Shown here: positions 48,456 through 57,141 of the stretch, piece after piece
How positions within the stretch are numbered: the stretch's first letter is position 1
Layout: each line of letters opens with the position of its first letter
Assembly (NCBI GenBank): GCA_010692425.1
Contig: JAAHHJ010000031.1
Span: 1-64,000, forward strand
DNA from: Symploca sp. SIO3C6
GTDB taxonomy: Bacteria; Cyanobacteriota; Cyanobacteriia; Cyanobacteriales; Coleofasciculaceae
Length of the DNA: 64,000 nt
Direction of reading: 5' to 3'
Notes under the pieces: generated by a model
Seen by the model: only the letters and a program-made list of their open reading frames with translations
Databases searched by the model: none
Told to the model about the DNA's origin: nothing
Made by a program: the position numbers and the translations under genes

Positions 48456-49889
48456 ATGAGAGCGATAAAGCTAGGCATAAATCCCTTGCAAGACATTAAG
48501 GAACTCTATCAGTTTCTGACAACTTATCAACAAATTGCCTCAGAAAGGCAACAGACTCAGATTGTGAGTCTGTCTTTAACTATTCCCTTAGTTGAGCCTC
48601 TAACTGTTCTCGAAGCTATGGGACAAGCTGATCAACCCCATTTTTATATGGAGAGACGCTCACAAGCAGAGGCAATCGCTGTTATTGATGTAGCGATTAA
48701 GAAGGAAATTAAAGGCTCAGACCGATTCTCTCAAGCACAAGCATTTATTGATTCTTGTTTGAAACTTATTACGGTAGAAGGTAATCTCCACCAACCTTTT
48801 TCTGGGCCTCATTTCTTCTGTAGTTTTAGTTTCTTTGCCAGTGAAGACAACAACAATTTAGTCCTCCCAGACGCCACAATTTTCCTACCTGCAATTCAGA
48901 TTGCTCGTCAGCATCAAGAGTGTGTTTTCGTTGCCAATGTAGTCATTGCTCCACAAGGTAATATTCAGGAATTAGTTGAGCAAACTTGGCAGCATTTGCA
49001 GACAGTTAGGACGATTGAGAATGCTACTGCCTGGAAAGTTACTAAAGTCGGCGATAATGGCTATCCACAATTCAGTGATAATAATATTGAAGATTTTAAG
49101 ATAGCAGTTAACTCTGCCTTGAAATCCATTCGCGCCCAAGACTTTCACAAACTAGTCTTGGCTCATAGCATTGATGTTAAACTGCCTCCCTCATTTCAAC
49201 TCACTTCTTGTTTACATCACCTACGTCAGCGCTACGCTGCCTGTTGCACCTTCTCGCTCAGTAATGGTGATGGTACTGCCTTTATTGGTGCCACTCCGGA
49301 GCGATTGTTACGGATTCAAGAATGTCAACTTACTACAGATGCTCTGGCTGGTTCAACCCCCCGAGGCAAAACAGCAGTTGCAGACAATTATTTATCACAG
49401 GAGTTGTTGAATAATCCCAAGGAATTGCATGAACATCGAGTGGTACTTGAGTTCATTACTCATAAGCTTACTAGCATAGGGTTGACACCACTGTTTTCTT
49501 CTGAGCCTCGTCTGTTGCAACTCTCCAACATTCAACATTTGTGGACACCTATTCATGCTAAGATTTCACCTGAAATCCCTGCCTTAGAATTAGTTGAATC
49601 TCTTCATCCCACGCCAGCGATGGCTGGTATTCCTCGCGAGGTTGCCTGTCAACAAATCCGCCGTTACGAATCCTTTGAGCGGAATTTGTATGCTGCACCC
49701 TTGGGTTGGGTAGATTATCAAGGTAATAGTGAGTTTGTAGTGGGCATCCGCTGTGCTTTAGTGCGGGAATACTGGGCAACACTCTATGCGGGAGCGGGAA
49801 TTGTGGCAGGCTCTGAGCCAGCTAAGGAAGCTGCTGAAATTTTACTCAAATTTCAGGTATTGTTGGGTGCTTTGTTTGATTGTGGATAA
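48456..49889 (+). CDS. menF: Isochorismate synthase
   Basis: A 477-residue chorismate-utilising enzyme that converts chorismate to isochorismate at the head of phylloquinone biosynthesis. The catalytic C-terminal half has AFIGATPERLLRI, DALAGSTPRGKT, ELHEHRVVLEFI, VESLHPTPAMAGIPRE, YAAPLGWVD and LYAGAGIVAGSEPAKE, all family signatures. The N-terminal third is the usual variable region. I use ATG 48456; TTG at 48444 is in frame. It pairs functionally with menB at 40551, although the genes are about 7 kb apart on opposite strands. Confidence 0.9.
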   Translation: MRAIKLGINPLQDIKELYQFLTTYQQIASERQQTQIVSLSLTIPLVEPLTVLEAMGQADQPHFYMERRSQAEAIAVIDVAIKKEIKGSDRFSQAQAFIDSCLKLITVEGNLHQPFSGPHFFCSFSFFASEDNNNLVLPDATIFLPAIQIARQHQECVFVANVVIAPQGNIQELVEQTWQHLQTVRTIENATAWKVTKVGDNGYPQFSDNNIEDFKIAVNSALKSIRAQDFHKLVLAHSIDVKLPPSFQLTSCLHHLRQRYAACCTFSLSNGDGTAFIGATPERLLRIQECQLTTDALAGSTPRGKTAVADNYLSQELLNNPKELHEHRVVLEFITHKLTSIGLTPLFSSEPRLLQLSNIQHLWTPIHAKISPEIPALELVESLHPTPAMAGIPREVACQQIRRYESFERNLYAAPLGWVDYQGNSEFVVGIRCALVREYWATLYAGAGIVAGSEPAKEAAEILLKFQVLLGALFDCG

Positions 49890-50057
49890 GTTGAATAATT
49901 TTATCACCTACAAAATCGGGGCAATTTGGTGGAAACCCTTCCCTTTCCTCATGAGTTATATAGCGCTACGCGCAAGGCTCCAGGGCAGAAGGCTCCAAGG
50001 CATAATTTGACAATGTTTTAGCGATTTAGCTTGTCCTAACCTTAATACGTACTGCTA

Positions 50058-50210
50058 TACCAAATCCGGTTTATAAAGTATAGTTTCCTGGAAAGTATGA
50101 CAAAATATTGAAATTCTTTCCCCTCCTGACTCCTGACTCCTGACTCCTGGCTCCTGACTCCTGACTATTTTTGCATTGGTATAGTTATACTCTGTTAAGC
50201 GGATTTGGTA
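50058..50210. repeat. Inverted-repeat element containing a heptamer array
   Basis: Perfect 11-bp arms TACCAAATCCG (50058-50068) and CGGATTTGGTA (50200-50210). Between them is a tcctgac heptamer array (50124-50165, about six units). This looks like a MITE into which a tandem repeat has expanded. The gap 49890-50353 has no gene. Confidence 0.7.
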
Positions 50211-50353
50211 TTAACCCCTGCCACCTTTGTGGTTTCACCCAAGCTACATCCGGAGAGCGATAAAATATTGTATAATCTCAGCAGAAGCTCGAGTAGTTTG
50301 CAGCATTTAGCAGCGTACACTTCGCTTGCTTGATTTTTGGAGCGTCAGTTTTC

Positions 50354-50722
50354 ATGGCTGGTTTGGGAAATATAGTTCAAAAAGCGTTTTACCTCGGAGT
50401 TGGTTTAGCTGCCACTGCCAGTGAGAGGGCTGGAGGAACCTTGGCAGATTTGCGAGTCCAAGCCCAGAAATTGGCAGATGAACTCGTACAAAAAGGCGAA
50501 ATGACAACCGAAGAAGCCCGTAAACTGGTTGACGATTTGGTTAAGCAGGGGCAAAAGCAAGAATCTCAACAAACACAACAGAAGAAAGCAGCGGAACCAC
50601 GACTGATTGAAATCGTTTCTGATGAAGACGAACCCTCCTCGAGCGATACTCAGGAAGTAGATGACCTTCGTCAGCAGGTGGAAGCCATGCAAGAGGAATT
50701 GCGTCGTCTCAAGCGCCAATAG
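50354..50722 (+). CDS. Phasin-like protein
   Basis: A 122-residue amphipathic protein (AGLGNIVQKAFYLGVGLAATASERAGGTLADLRVQAQKLADELVQKGEMTTEEARKLVDDLVKQGQ) with an acidic tail and a terminal coiled coil. It matches the general pattern of phasin-family proteins on polyhydroxyalkanoate granules or related stress-linked helical proteins, but the granule link is inferred. ATG 50354 is chosen; the frame is open from 50330 with TTG. Confidence 0.65.
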   Translation: MAGLGNIVQKAFYLGVGLAATASERAGGTLADLRVQAQKLADELVQKGEMTTEEARKLVDDLVKQGQKQESQQTQQKKAAEPRLIEIVSDEDEPSSSDTQEVDDLRQQVEAMQEELRRLKRQ

Positions 50723-51006
50723 TATATAGGTCTGAGGCTATTTTAATACAAAATGATAAATCTGCTTTGTGTTAGTCTAGCAGAGTCTATAAGCCTATAT
50801 ATCTATAGCAATTTTCAAATGGTTAGACTTGCCGATCCGACAGAGGCTGTTGCCCTCAAGCGCTGCCGATTCATTGAAAATTTATTATTTTGTTGAACAA
50901 TGCCTATCTACAAAAGATGCTGTGAAAATTATCAGTTGACCAGTCTTGGGAAATAATTTATTGAATATTTGTTAGAAATTAAATAGAATTTACAGTAATT
51001 ATCAAT

Positions 51007-51396
51007 ATGGAAGAATGGTCTAAGGAAATTTTTGCAACATTTGAATCAGTGGCTGGTGTCGTTGATGAGTTTTTCCTGGGAGTCACTGAAATTGTAGAAG
51101 ATATCGCCGATAATTTAGAGAATACTTTTGGTGCTGAGTTTGAGCAGTTTTGTCAGGAAGCTTTTGAATCTTTAGAATCTATTGTTGAAATTTATTATGA
51201 GTTTGAAGAGATAGCAGGTGAAGGGGAAGAACCTTTCAGCTACCCTGTGGTACCAGATCCAACAAAACATGCTGCTTGCATAGGTTGCCGTCATTACCAT
51301 GGTCAAGTTTACGGAGGTAACTTGCTAGTATGTGCAATGCATCCCTACGGTTGGGACACAGAAAATTGCCCTGACTGGGAATCTATGATCGAATAA
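51007..51396 (+). CDS. Hypothetical protein with Cys/His C-terminus
   Basis: A 129-residue protein. An acidic helical N-terminal half (EEWSKEIFATFESVAGVVDEFFLGVTEI) precedes a C-terminal module with CIGCRHYHGQVYGG, CAMHP and NCPDWE, which could bind a metal. The cysteine layout resembles that of the protein at 39999, so both may carry the same small domain. No function can be given. ATG at 51007. Confidence 0.65.
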   Translation: MEEWSKEIFATFESVAGVVDEFFLGVTEIVEDIADNLENTFGAEFEQFCQEAFESLESIVEIYYEFEEIAGEGEEPFSYPVVPDPTKHAACIGCRHYHGQVYGGNLLVCAMHPYGWDTENCPDWESMIE

Positions 51397-51439
51397 AAAA
51401 CTTTTCTATTAGTAAATTAATGCTACAGGTGTGATCGGG

Positions 51440-51985
51440 TTAAAAATTATCAGTTTTTCGTAAACGATCGCGCATTTGGCTCAAATGCTCATTACTACGA
51501 TCACAATCAGTTGCTGCTAGTAAGTTATGATCATTGCTATTAGCTGAGTTTTCTGATGAGTCTGATTTAGAGCTGATTTGGTGCAAGCGATTGCGAATTC
51601 CGTTAAGATGCTCCTGAGAACACAGAGGTTCTCGAGGTACTGGTAACTCTGAATTTGGCCAAGTGAGCAAATCGCTACAGGGACAAGGGGCTGGCAGCAT
51701 ACCTAGATTAATCATGGGAACAGGCATATCACAACGAGCGCAGGGTTCTATATCCCACCTGGGTTCGAGCAATTCGCCAATAGTTTGGGTTGTACCTTCG
51801 AGATAACAATCGCCTCTCTCTAGTGAAATGATCTGCTGCCAGATGTTTTCAAACTCATAGCTGTAGCGATCGCCTTCTACAACTTTTTGCGGTAAGAGGG
51901 TTGACGTGCCATTGTTAATAACAATTCTCTTACCTAATTGAAACCAATAACAGAGGTAACGCTTTACCTGTTGTTCGGATGCCAT
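51440..51985 (-). CDS. Conserved hypothetical protein
   Basis: A 181-residue protein. Residues 1-80 (QQVKRYLCYWFQLGKRIVINNGTSTLLPQKVVEGDRYSYEFENIWQQI) form a compact domain seen in several cyanobacterial hypothetical proteins. A CARCDMPVPM and CPCSDLL pair suggests metal binding. The C-terminal third is low complexity. I use ATG 51985; the frame continues to 52045 with a less likely start. No membrane segment. Function unknown. Confidence 0.65.
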   Translation of the reverse strand: MASEQQVKRYLCYWFQLGKRIVINNGTSTLLPQKVVEGDRYSYEFENIWQQIISLERGDCYLEGTTQTIGELLEPRWDIEPCARCDMPVPMINLGMLPAPCPCSDLLTWPNSELPVPREPLCSQEHLNGIRNRLHQISSKSDSSENSANSNDHNLLAATDCDRSNEHLSQMRDRLRKTDNF

Positions 51986-52284
51986 GGGATTCCTCGGGTG
52001 TGGGCCAAAGGGCGTTGAGTGTTGAGTGCCAAACCCAATCCCCAATTTGCTTGTTTAGTTCTATCTTGGAACTTCAAATACCACATCCTGCCAATGCGTA
52101 AGGAAAAATTAATACTCAGTAGTCAGGAGTCCCTCTGGCAACAGACGCTCTAACTTTTGTGACACACTCCCGATGCTAAACTGAAAGATTCTAATATTAT
52201 AGAGCGGGCTTCTTACCGGAACAGCTAAATATTCTTCTCCCCATCTCCGCGTCTCCATCTCCCCGCGTCTTGAATTGGAAGCCC

Positions 52285-52860
52285 CTAACTTGTATCTAAA
52301 GGTTCTCCCAGAGTAGTGAGATTGAGAATATGACCTCCGGTGACTAAGTATACTGGATTAGAAACTATACCCAATTGCCTTACCAATTGTCCGAGGCGAT
52401 CGCGAAAGCTTCTACCCAAAGGATAGGCAGGAACTACGCCCCAGCCTGTTTCCTCTGCTACAAAAATCACAGTACCTTTAGTTTGCCCTAAAGTGTCGAA
52501 TAACTCCTGTAAACTTTTCTCCCAAGCCGCCTCGTTTTGCTCTAAGAGATTTGCTACCCAGGTTCCCAGAGAATCTACTAGCAGGCAGTAATTGCTCTGA
52601 CAATAGTCTCGAATTGCTGTTGCTAACTCTACAGGCACTAAAAGTGTTGTCCACGACTTGGGGCGTCGCTGTTGGTGTTTTTCAATGCGAGCCAGCCACT
52701 CAAGATCATTGGGATCAGCTGTTGCTGTTGCTAGGTAAATAACCTGCTTGCCAGTCTGCATCGCCAGAGTTTCTGCCCACTCACTTTTACCCGAGCGAGA
52801 TGGCCCAGTTACAAGAATGATTTGACTAGTAGTGGTTTTGAGATCCTTACCCACAATCAT
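52285..52860 (-). CDS. cobU: Adenosylcobinamide kinase / guanylyltransferase
   Basis: A 191-residue CobU. The P-loop GPSRSGKS is at 19-26, the catalytic-type His lies near 62 (KHQQRRPKSW), and LLVDSLGTWVANLL and ETGWGVVPAYPLGRSFRDRLGQL follow. It phosphorylates adenosylcobinamide and transfers GMP to it in the late steps of cobalamin assembly, together with CobS (not here). The length is typical. ATG at 52860. A minisatellite lies just past its stop. Confidence 0.9.
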   Translation of the reverse strand: MIVGKDLKTTTSQIILVTGPSRSGKSEWAETLAMQTGKQVIYLATATADPNDLEWLARIEKHQQRRPKSWTTLLVPVELATAIRDYCQSNYCLLVDSLGTWVANLLEQNEAAWEKSLQELFDTLGQTKGTVIFVAEETGWGVVPAYPLGRSFRDRLGQLVRQLGIVSNPVYLVTGGHILNLTTLGEPLDTS

Positions 52861-53070
52861 GCGACCCTGATTTTAGAACCCTATTTTCCGGAATTAAGGC
52901 AGTAGTAGTTGAAGTCGCCAGTATCCTTGGTTAAGTTTAGTGTAACTGGAGCTTTGGCAGCTTTGCTGGTATTTTTTGGAGACTACATCTTATCACTGTG
53001 TATTCAAAAACATTCAAAATACCAGTTTCCAGGCAATTTTCGTCAGCCAATCAACTAGTTAGTTATAGCC

Positions 53071-53799
53071 ATGGTTTCTCCAAACATAAGGCAAATTGAA
53101 AGTACACTCAATCAGTTGTCTGATCGCAACCCAACAGACTCTCAACAGACATCTGCCCCGGCAAGAGAGTCTCTAGAAAACCAGGGCAGACATTCTCCAC
53201 GCCAACCTCATGGGGGCGCTCCCTCTTTCTCAATGGGTGTACAGCCTTTCCCCATCGGCAAGAATCAGAGCAAAACCCCAAAACTGCCCAAGTTGAAAGC
53301 TGCCAGTATTAGTGAGCATCGCCACGGAGCTAACCCCGCCTTGGCAATGAACCTGCTTAAAGATATAGAGGCAACTGTTACTAGTTGGCAACAGGAATTA
53401 CAAAAGCTGGTACGGCAAATTCAAGATCTTTATTTGGAAGGACCAATTGTTGATGGTTGGCTAGACTCTCATGAGAGAAAAACTCAGAATGCTCAAGCCC
53501 AAGTGCGCCGCTCTCAAACTGATCGACTTAGGGACTATGTTGAACAAGAGTTAAATCAATCCGATGCCAAAGTTACTTGCCAGTCTCCCCGCACTGGATA
53601 TCGTCTTTGTGGACTGGATACAGATGGTCAGTATTGGTCACGTCCTTGTCCACCGGAGCAAGTTCCTAGCGTTAGTCTAGCAATTGCCCGCTATCATAAA
53701 CTGCGGCAGTTGCTCAGTCGCAAGCAAGAGCTAGAAACTCGCCTGAATCATTTGGCGGAAACCCTTGTTGTCTTGCACTCTCATTTGAGCAAGGATTGA
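53071..53799 (+). CDS. Coiled-coil hypothetical protein
   Basis: A 242-residue soluble protein. The N-terminal 90 residues are polar and disordered (Ser/Gln-rich). Residues about 95-150 have long helices (LLKDIEATVTSWQQELQKLVRQIQDLY). A small domain with CQSPRTGYRLCGLDTDGQYWSRPCPPEQVPSV follows, then a second coiled coil. I do not recognise a family. The Cys-containing middle domain may be the functional part. ATG at 53071. Confidence 0.65.
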   Translation: MVSPNIRQIESTLNQLSDRNPTDSQQTSAPARESLENQGRHSPRQPHGGAPSFSMGVQPFPIGKNQSKTPKLPKLKAASISEHRHGANPALAMNLLKDIEATVTSWQQELQKLVRQIQDLYLEGPIVDGWLDSHERKTQNAQAQVRRSQTDRLRDYVEQELNQSDAKVTCQSPRTGYRLCGLDTDGQYWSRPCPPEQVPSVSLAIARYHKLRQLLSRKQELETRLNHLAETLVVLHSHLSKD

Positions 53800-53926
53800 G
53801 CTATCAATCATGTTAATTGTTGCTTAAAGTGGCACATCGTCCTGTTGGCAGGTTAAAAAGTTGGAAGAACGTTAAAGTTCATCCCTCCACAACCAGCTCA
53901 CCCACTCTCTCTAAATCTCCCTACCT

Positions 53927-54868
53927 ATGTCAGAGCCTCAAATTTCTGCCATTATCTGCACCCACAATCGCCAACAGTATTTGGGTGCTGCTATTGATAG
54001 TTTGCTCCAGCAGGAATTTTCCAACTATGAAGTGATTGTAGTGGATAATGCTTCGAGCGATCGCACCCGTGAGATAGTTGAACAAAAGCTTAGTGACCCT
54101 AGACTCCATTATGTTTACGAGCCCGTAACTGGTCTGTCGGTTGCTCGCAATACTGGTGCTAAAGTCGCCCGTAGCGAATTTCTTGCTTATCTTGATGATG
54201 ACGCTGTTGCTAGTCCTCTCTGGCTCAAGTCAATTTATCAAGCCTATAAAAACAATGATCAACTGGCGATTGCTGGCGGTAAAGTCACTTTGCTATGGCC
54301 TGAGGGCGTTACCTCTCCCCATTGGCTCTCATCCAATCTCGCGGGCAATTTGGGGGCTTATGATCTTGGGGATCAGATCGTGGAGATTAAAAATCCTGGG
54401 TTGACACCGCGAGGTTTGAACTATTCCATTAGGCGAACTTTCCTCGATAAGGTTGGCGGTTTTGATGTCAATTTAGGTCGTGTCGGCAAAAATCTGCTAT
54501 CAAATGAAGAACTGCACATGACCGAACTAGCTCTCCAAGAAGGATGGCAAGTTGCCTATCTGCCAGAAGCTCTAGCCGCTCACAATGTTGCTCCCGAAAG
54601 ACTCGAACGTCGTTGGTTCTATAATCGGAGCTGGTGGCAAGGAATTAGCGAGTGTTACCGTGAGCAATTGGCTCATCGGGCTGGTGCGGCTCAGATTTGG
54701 CGGGGAGCTGAAAGAATCCTGCGAGGTCTTTACAAATCTTTAAAACACTTTAGAGACCCTGCCTTGCGCTTTGACAATCTAGTTTACGCTTACGGTCAAA
54801 TTGGATATCTGAGTGCAGCCATTCAAGGTATGCTGAAAGCTGGGAAATCTCATTCAGCTTCTGAGTAA
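53927..54868 (+). CDS. Family 2 glycosyltransferase
   Basis: A 313-residue GT-A fold glycosyltransferase. It has ISAIICTHNRQQYLGAAIDSLLQQ, VVDNASSDRT, the metal-binding LAYLDDDA and a nucleotide-sugar pocket around GGKVTLLWPEG. A C-terminal part with RRWFYNRSWWQG follows. Donor and acceptor are unknown. It heads a three-gene polysaccharide cluster with another GT2 at 55000 and a WcaF-type acetyltransferase at 55995. Similar sets are found in cyanobacterial hormogonium or exopolysaccharide loci, but this link is only a resemblance. ATG at 53927. Confidence 0.85.
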   Translation: MSEPQISAIICTHNRQQYLGAAIDSLLQQEFSNYEVIVVDNASSDRTREIVEQKLSDPRLHYVYEPVTGLSVARNTGAKVARSEFLAYLDDDAVASPLWLKSIYQAYKNNDQLAIAGGKVTLLWPEGVTSPHWLSSNLAGNLGAYDLGDQIVEIKNPGLTPRGLNYSIRRTFLDKVGGFDVNLGRVGKNLLSNEELHMTELALQEGWQVAYLPEALAAHNVAPERLERRWFYNRSWWQGISECYREQLAHRAGAAQIWRGAERILRGLYKSLKHFRDPALRFDNLVYAYGQIGYLSAAIQGMLKAGKSHSASE

Positions 54869-54999
54869 ATAGGTTAGAGCCTCGGGAGAATTTTAGCTTC
54901 AATATTACTGATTTTTAATTCTTAAGTGTTGATTTGTTAGGGCTGATTCCTTAATCAAAGCCAAAAAACCTATTACATCCTACTAGCAGCTTTTTAGCC

Positions 55000-55953
55000 A
55001 TGAACTCCTCCAATTCCAAAATTCCGGTTTCAGTATTGATTCCAGCTAAAAATGAAGAAGCAAATCTCCCAGCTTGCTTAGAAAGCGTCAGTAGAGCTGA
55101 TGAAATCTTTGTTGTTGACTCCCAAAGTAGCGATCGTTCTGTTGAAATTACTGAAAGTTACGGTGCTAATGTCGTACAATTTCACTTTAACGGCAGCTGG
55201 CCAAAAAAGAAAAATTGGGCTTTAGAAAATCTTCCTTTCCGCAATGAATGGGTGTTAATTGTCGATTGTGACGAGCGCATTATCCCAGAACTTTGGGAAG
55301 ATATTGCTAATGCGATTAAAAATCCTAACTATGATGGCTACTACATAAACCGCCGAGTTTACTTTCTCGGTAAATGGATTCGCTTCGGCGGTAGATATCC
55401 TGATTGGAACCTGCGCTTATTTAAACACGCTAAAGGTCGCTACGAAAACCTAAACACTGAAGAAATTGCCAACACAGGTGACAATGAAGTTCATGAACAC
55501 GTGATCATGAAGGTAGCTAAGGAACGGATTGGTTATCTTAAAAAAAGCGATATGGATCACATCGACTTCAAAAATATCTACCACTGGTTAGACAGACATA
55601 ATCGTTACTCTAACTGGGAAGCCAAAGTCTATTACAACATGTTGACTGGCAAAGACGAGTCCAATACAATCGGGGCTAGTCTGTTTGGTGATGCTGTACA
55701 GCGCAAGCGTTTTCTTAGAAAAGTTTGGGTATGGATGCCCTTCAAACCAACCCTAAGATTCATTATCTTTTACTTTCTACGACTGGGCTTTTTAGATGGG
55801 AAAGCAGGATATATCTATTGGCGTCTGATGAGCCACTATGAGTTTAACATTGGCGTCAAATTATATGAATTGCGCCAATTTGGAGGAGTACTAAACGTTA
55901 ATAAGCCGCAGTCTGTACAGCCACCAGAGCCAGTGGTATCTAAAACTAACTGA
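55000..55953 (+). CDS. Family 2 glycosyltransferase (KdtX/WaaE-like)
   Basis: A 317-residue GT2 enzyme: SVLIPAKNEEANLPACLESVSRADEIFVVDSQSSDRSVE, WVLIVDCDERI for the DxD-like site, and RRVYFLGKWIRFGG and EVHEHVIMK in the acceptor region. This pattern matches the WaaE/KdtX-like subgroup of transferases that act on lipid-linked sugars. The C-terminus is hydrophobic and may attach to the membrane. It lies between a GT2 gene and an acetyltransferase. ATG at 55000. Confidence 0.85.
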   Translation: MNSSNSKIPVSVLIPAKNEEANLPACLESVSRADEIFVVDSQSSDRSVEITESYGANVVQFHFNGSWPKKKNWALENLPFRNEWVLIVDCDERIIPELWEDIANAIKNPNYDGYYINRRVYFLGKWIRFGGRYPDWNLRLFKHAKGRYENLNTEEIANTGDNEVHEHVIMKVAKERIGYLKKSDMDHIDFKNIYHWLDRHNRYSNWEAKVYYNMLTGKDESNTIGASLFGDAVQRKRFLRKVWVWMPFKPTLRFIIFYFLRLGFLDGKAGYIYWRLMSHYEFNIGVKLYELRQFGGVLNVNKPQSVQPPEPVVSKTN

Positions 55954-55994
55954 CGGATTTTAACAGTTGTGAATGCATAAAATACTTAATAACA

Positions 55995-56729
55995 ATGTCT
56001 TCAAAAGCTGCTTTCCCTTCTGAATCTCAGCCAGATTCTCCTAACACCTCGCCAATTAATGAAGCAGCTGAGTTACCTAAAAAGCAGGGACTATCTACCA
56101 GTGCTGCCGACTCAGTAGAATTACCAAAACTACCGGATGTAAACGCTGCTTCACTGATTGATTTATCCAAATATGACCAATCTTGGTATGAACGGGGAAG
56201 ACCTGGTTGGTTTGTTTTATTGTGGTGGTTAGTACAAGCGATCGCCTTTCCTTTAAGTATCCATAACTTAAATGGCTTCCGCTGCTGGCTGCTGCGGTTA
56301 TTCGGAGCTAAGATTGGTACCAACGTAATTATACGCCCCACTGCCCGTTTTACCTATCCCTGGAAAGTGGAAATAGGAGACTACAGCTGGATTGGCGATG
56401 ATGTTGTGTTCTACAGCATCGATCAGATTCGCATCGGTCAACACTGCGTCATTTCTCAAAAATGCTACCTCTGTACTGGCAGTCATGATCTCCGGGATCC
56501 AGCCTTCGATCTGATTGTATCAGGAATCGTGATTGGTAACGGTGCCTGGATTGCCACCGATTGCTTTATTGCCCCAGGTGTCCATATTGGCGCTAATGCG
56601 GTGATTGGAGCACGCAGCAGCGTATTTAGTAATCTCCCAGCCCAGCAGGTTTGCTGGGGTACACCAGCACGCCCTCGCTATCAAAGACAAATGCGTGATG
56701 CCATTAGCATGACAGAGACTAATAGTTAA
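55995..56729 (+). CDS. WcaF-type hexapeptide-repeat acetyltransferase
   Basis: A 244-residue left-handed beta-helix acyltransferase. A disordered N-terminal 60 residues precede YDQSWYERGRPGWFVLLWWL and the hexapeptide coils (IGTNVIIRPTARFTYPWKVEIGDYSWIG, RIGQHCVISQKCYLCTGSHDLRDP, GNGAWIATDCFIAPGVHIGANAVIGARSSV). The catalytic-type His lies in TGSHD. It fits the colanic-acid WcaF family and probably acetylates a sugar of the polymer built by the two neighbouring glycosyltransferases. ATG at 55995. Confidence 0.85.
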   Translation: MSSKAAFPSESQPDSPNTSPINEAAELPKKQGLSTSAADSVELPKLPDVNAASLIDLSKYDQSWYERGRPGWFVLLWWLVQAIAFPLSIHNLNGFRCWLLRLFGAKIGTNVIIRPTARFTYPWKVEIGDYSWIGDDVVFYSIDQIRIGQHCVISQKCYLCTGSHDLRDPAFDLIVSGIVIGNGAWIATDCFIAPGVHIGANAVIGARSSVFSNLPAQQVCWGTPARPRYQRQMRDAISMTETNS

Positions 56730-57141
56730 ACAAAAAATAACCTCGAGCGAGAGTTAGCCATTAGTTAAAACCAATGGTGGTGGAGCGAGATACTCCGATT
56801 TATCCCGGCGGTAAATTACACAAGTTGTGGTGTTTAATTAATAAATTGATTACTGTTACTTTAGTTTTTATTTCTAGCCACAGTTGGTGAAAAACCCGAC
56901 AGTTAGGAAAGTTTTCATGAGGCAGCGACTTAGAATCGAAAAGTAGAGATACACTTCAGTGTGGGCAAAGCCTTGGTCTGTAGGGCATTTTTGATCGTGC
57001 CTACCAGATAAAAAATCTGGGAAACTCTCGCGAAGGAGCATCATTTTAATGTGCTCCGCAGCAACTGCTTGAATCCTCGTCGTTTTAACGCGAGGAGAGG
57101 TCAATTCCTGCTCCCCATCTCCCCATCTCCCTATATCCCCC
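56730..57141. repeat. Hairpin-rich intergenic segment
   Basis: Two hairpins lie close together: GGAGCA/TGCTCC at 57035-57057 and CCTCG.CG/CG.CGAGG at 57075-57095 with a ttttaa loop. They precede a ctccccat minisatellite (57111-57144) that reaches the stop of the next gene. It resembles IS200/605-type end DNA, but no transposase is visible. Confidence 0.4.

Noticed and set aside
49881-49889. Consensus-like DnaA box TGTGGATAA at the end of menF
   Set aside because: It is a single copy inside the final codons and stop of a gene, with no cluster around it.
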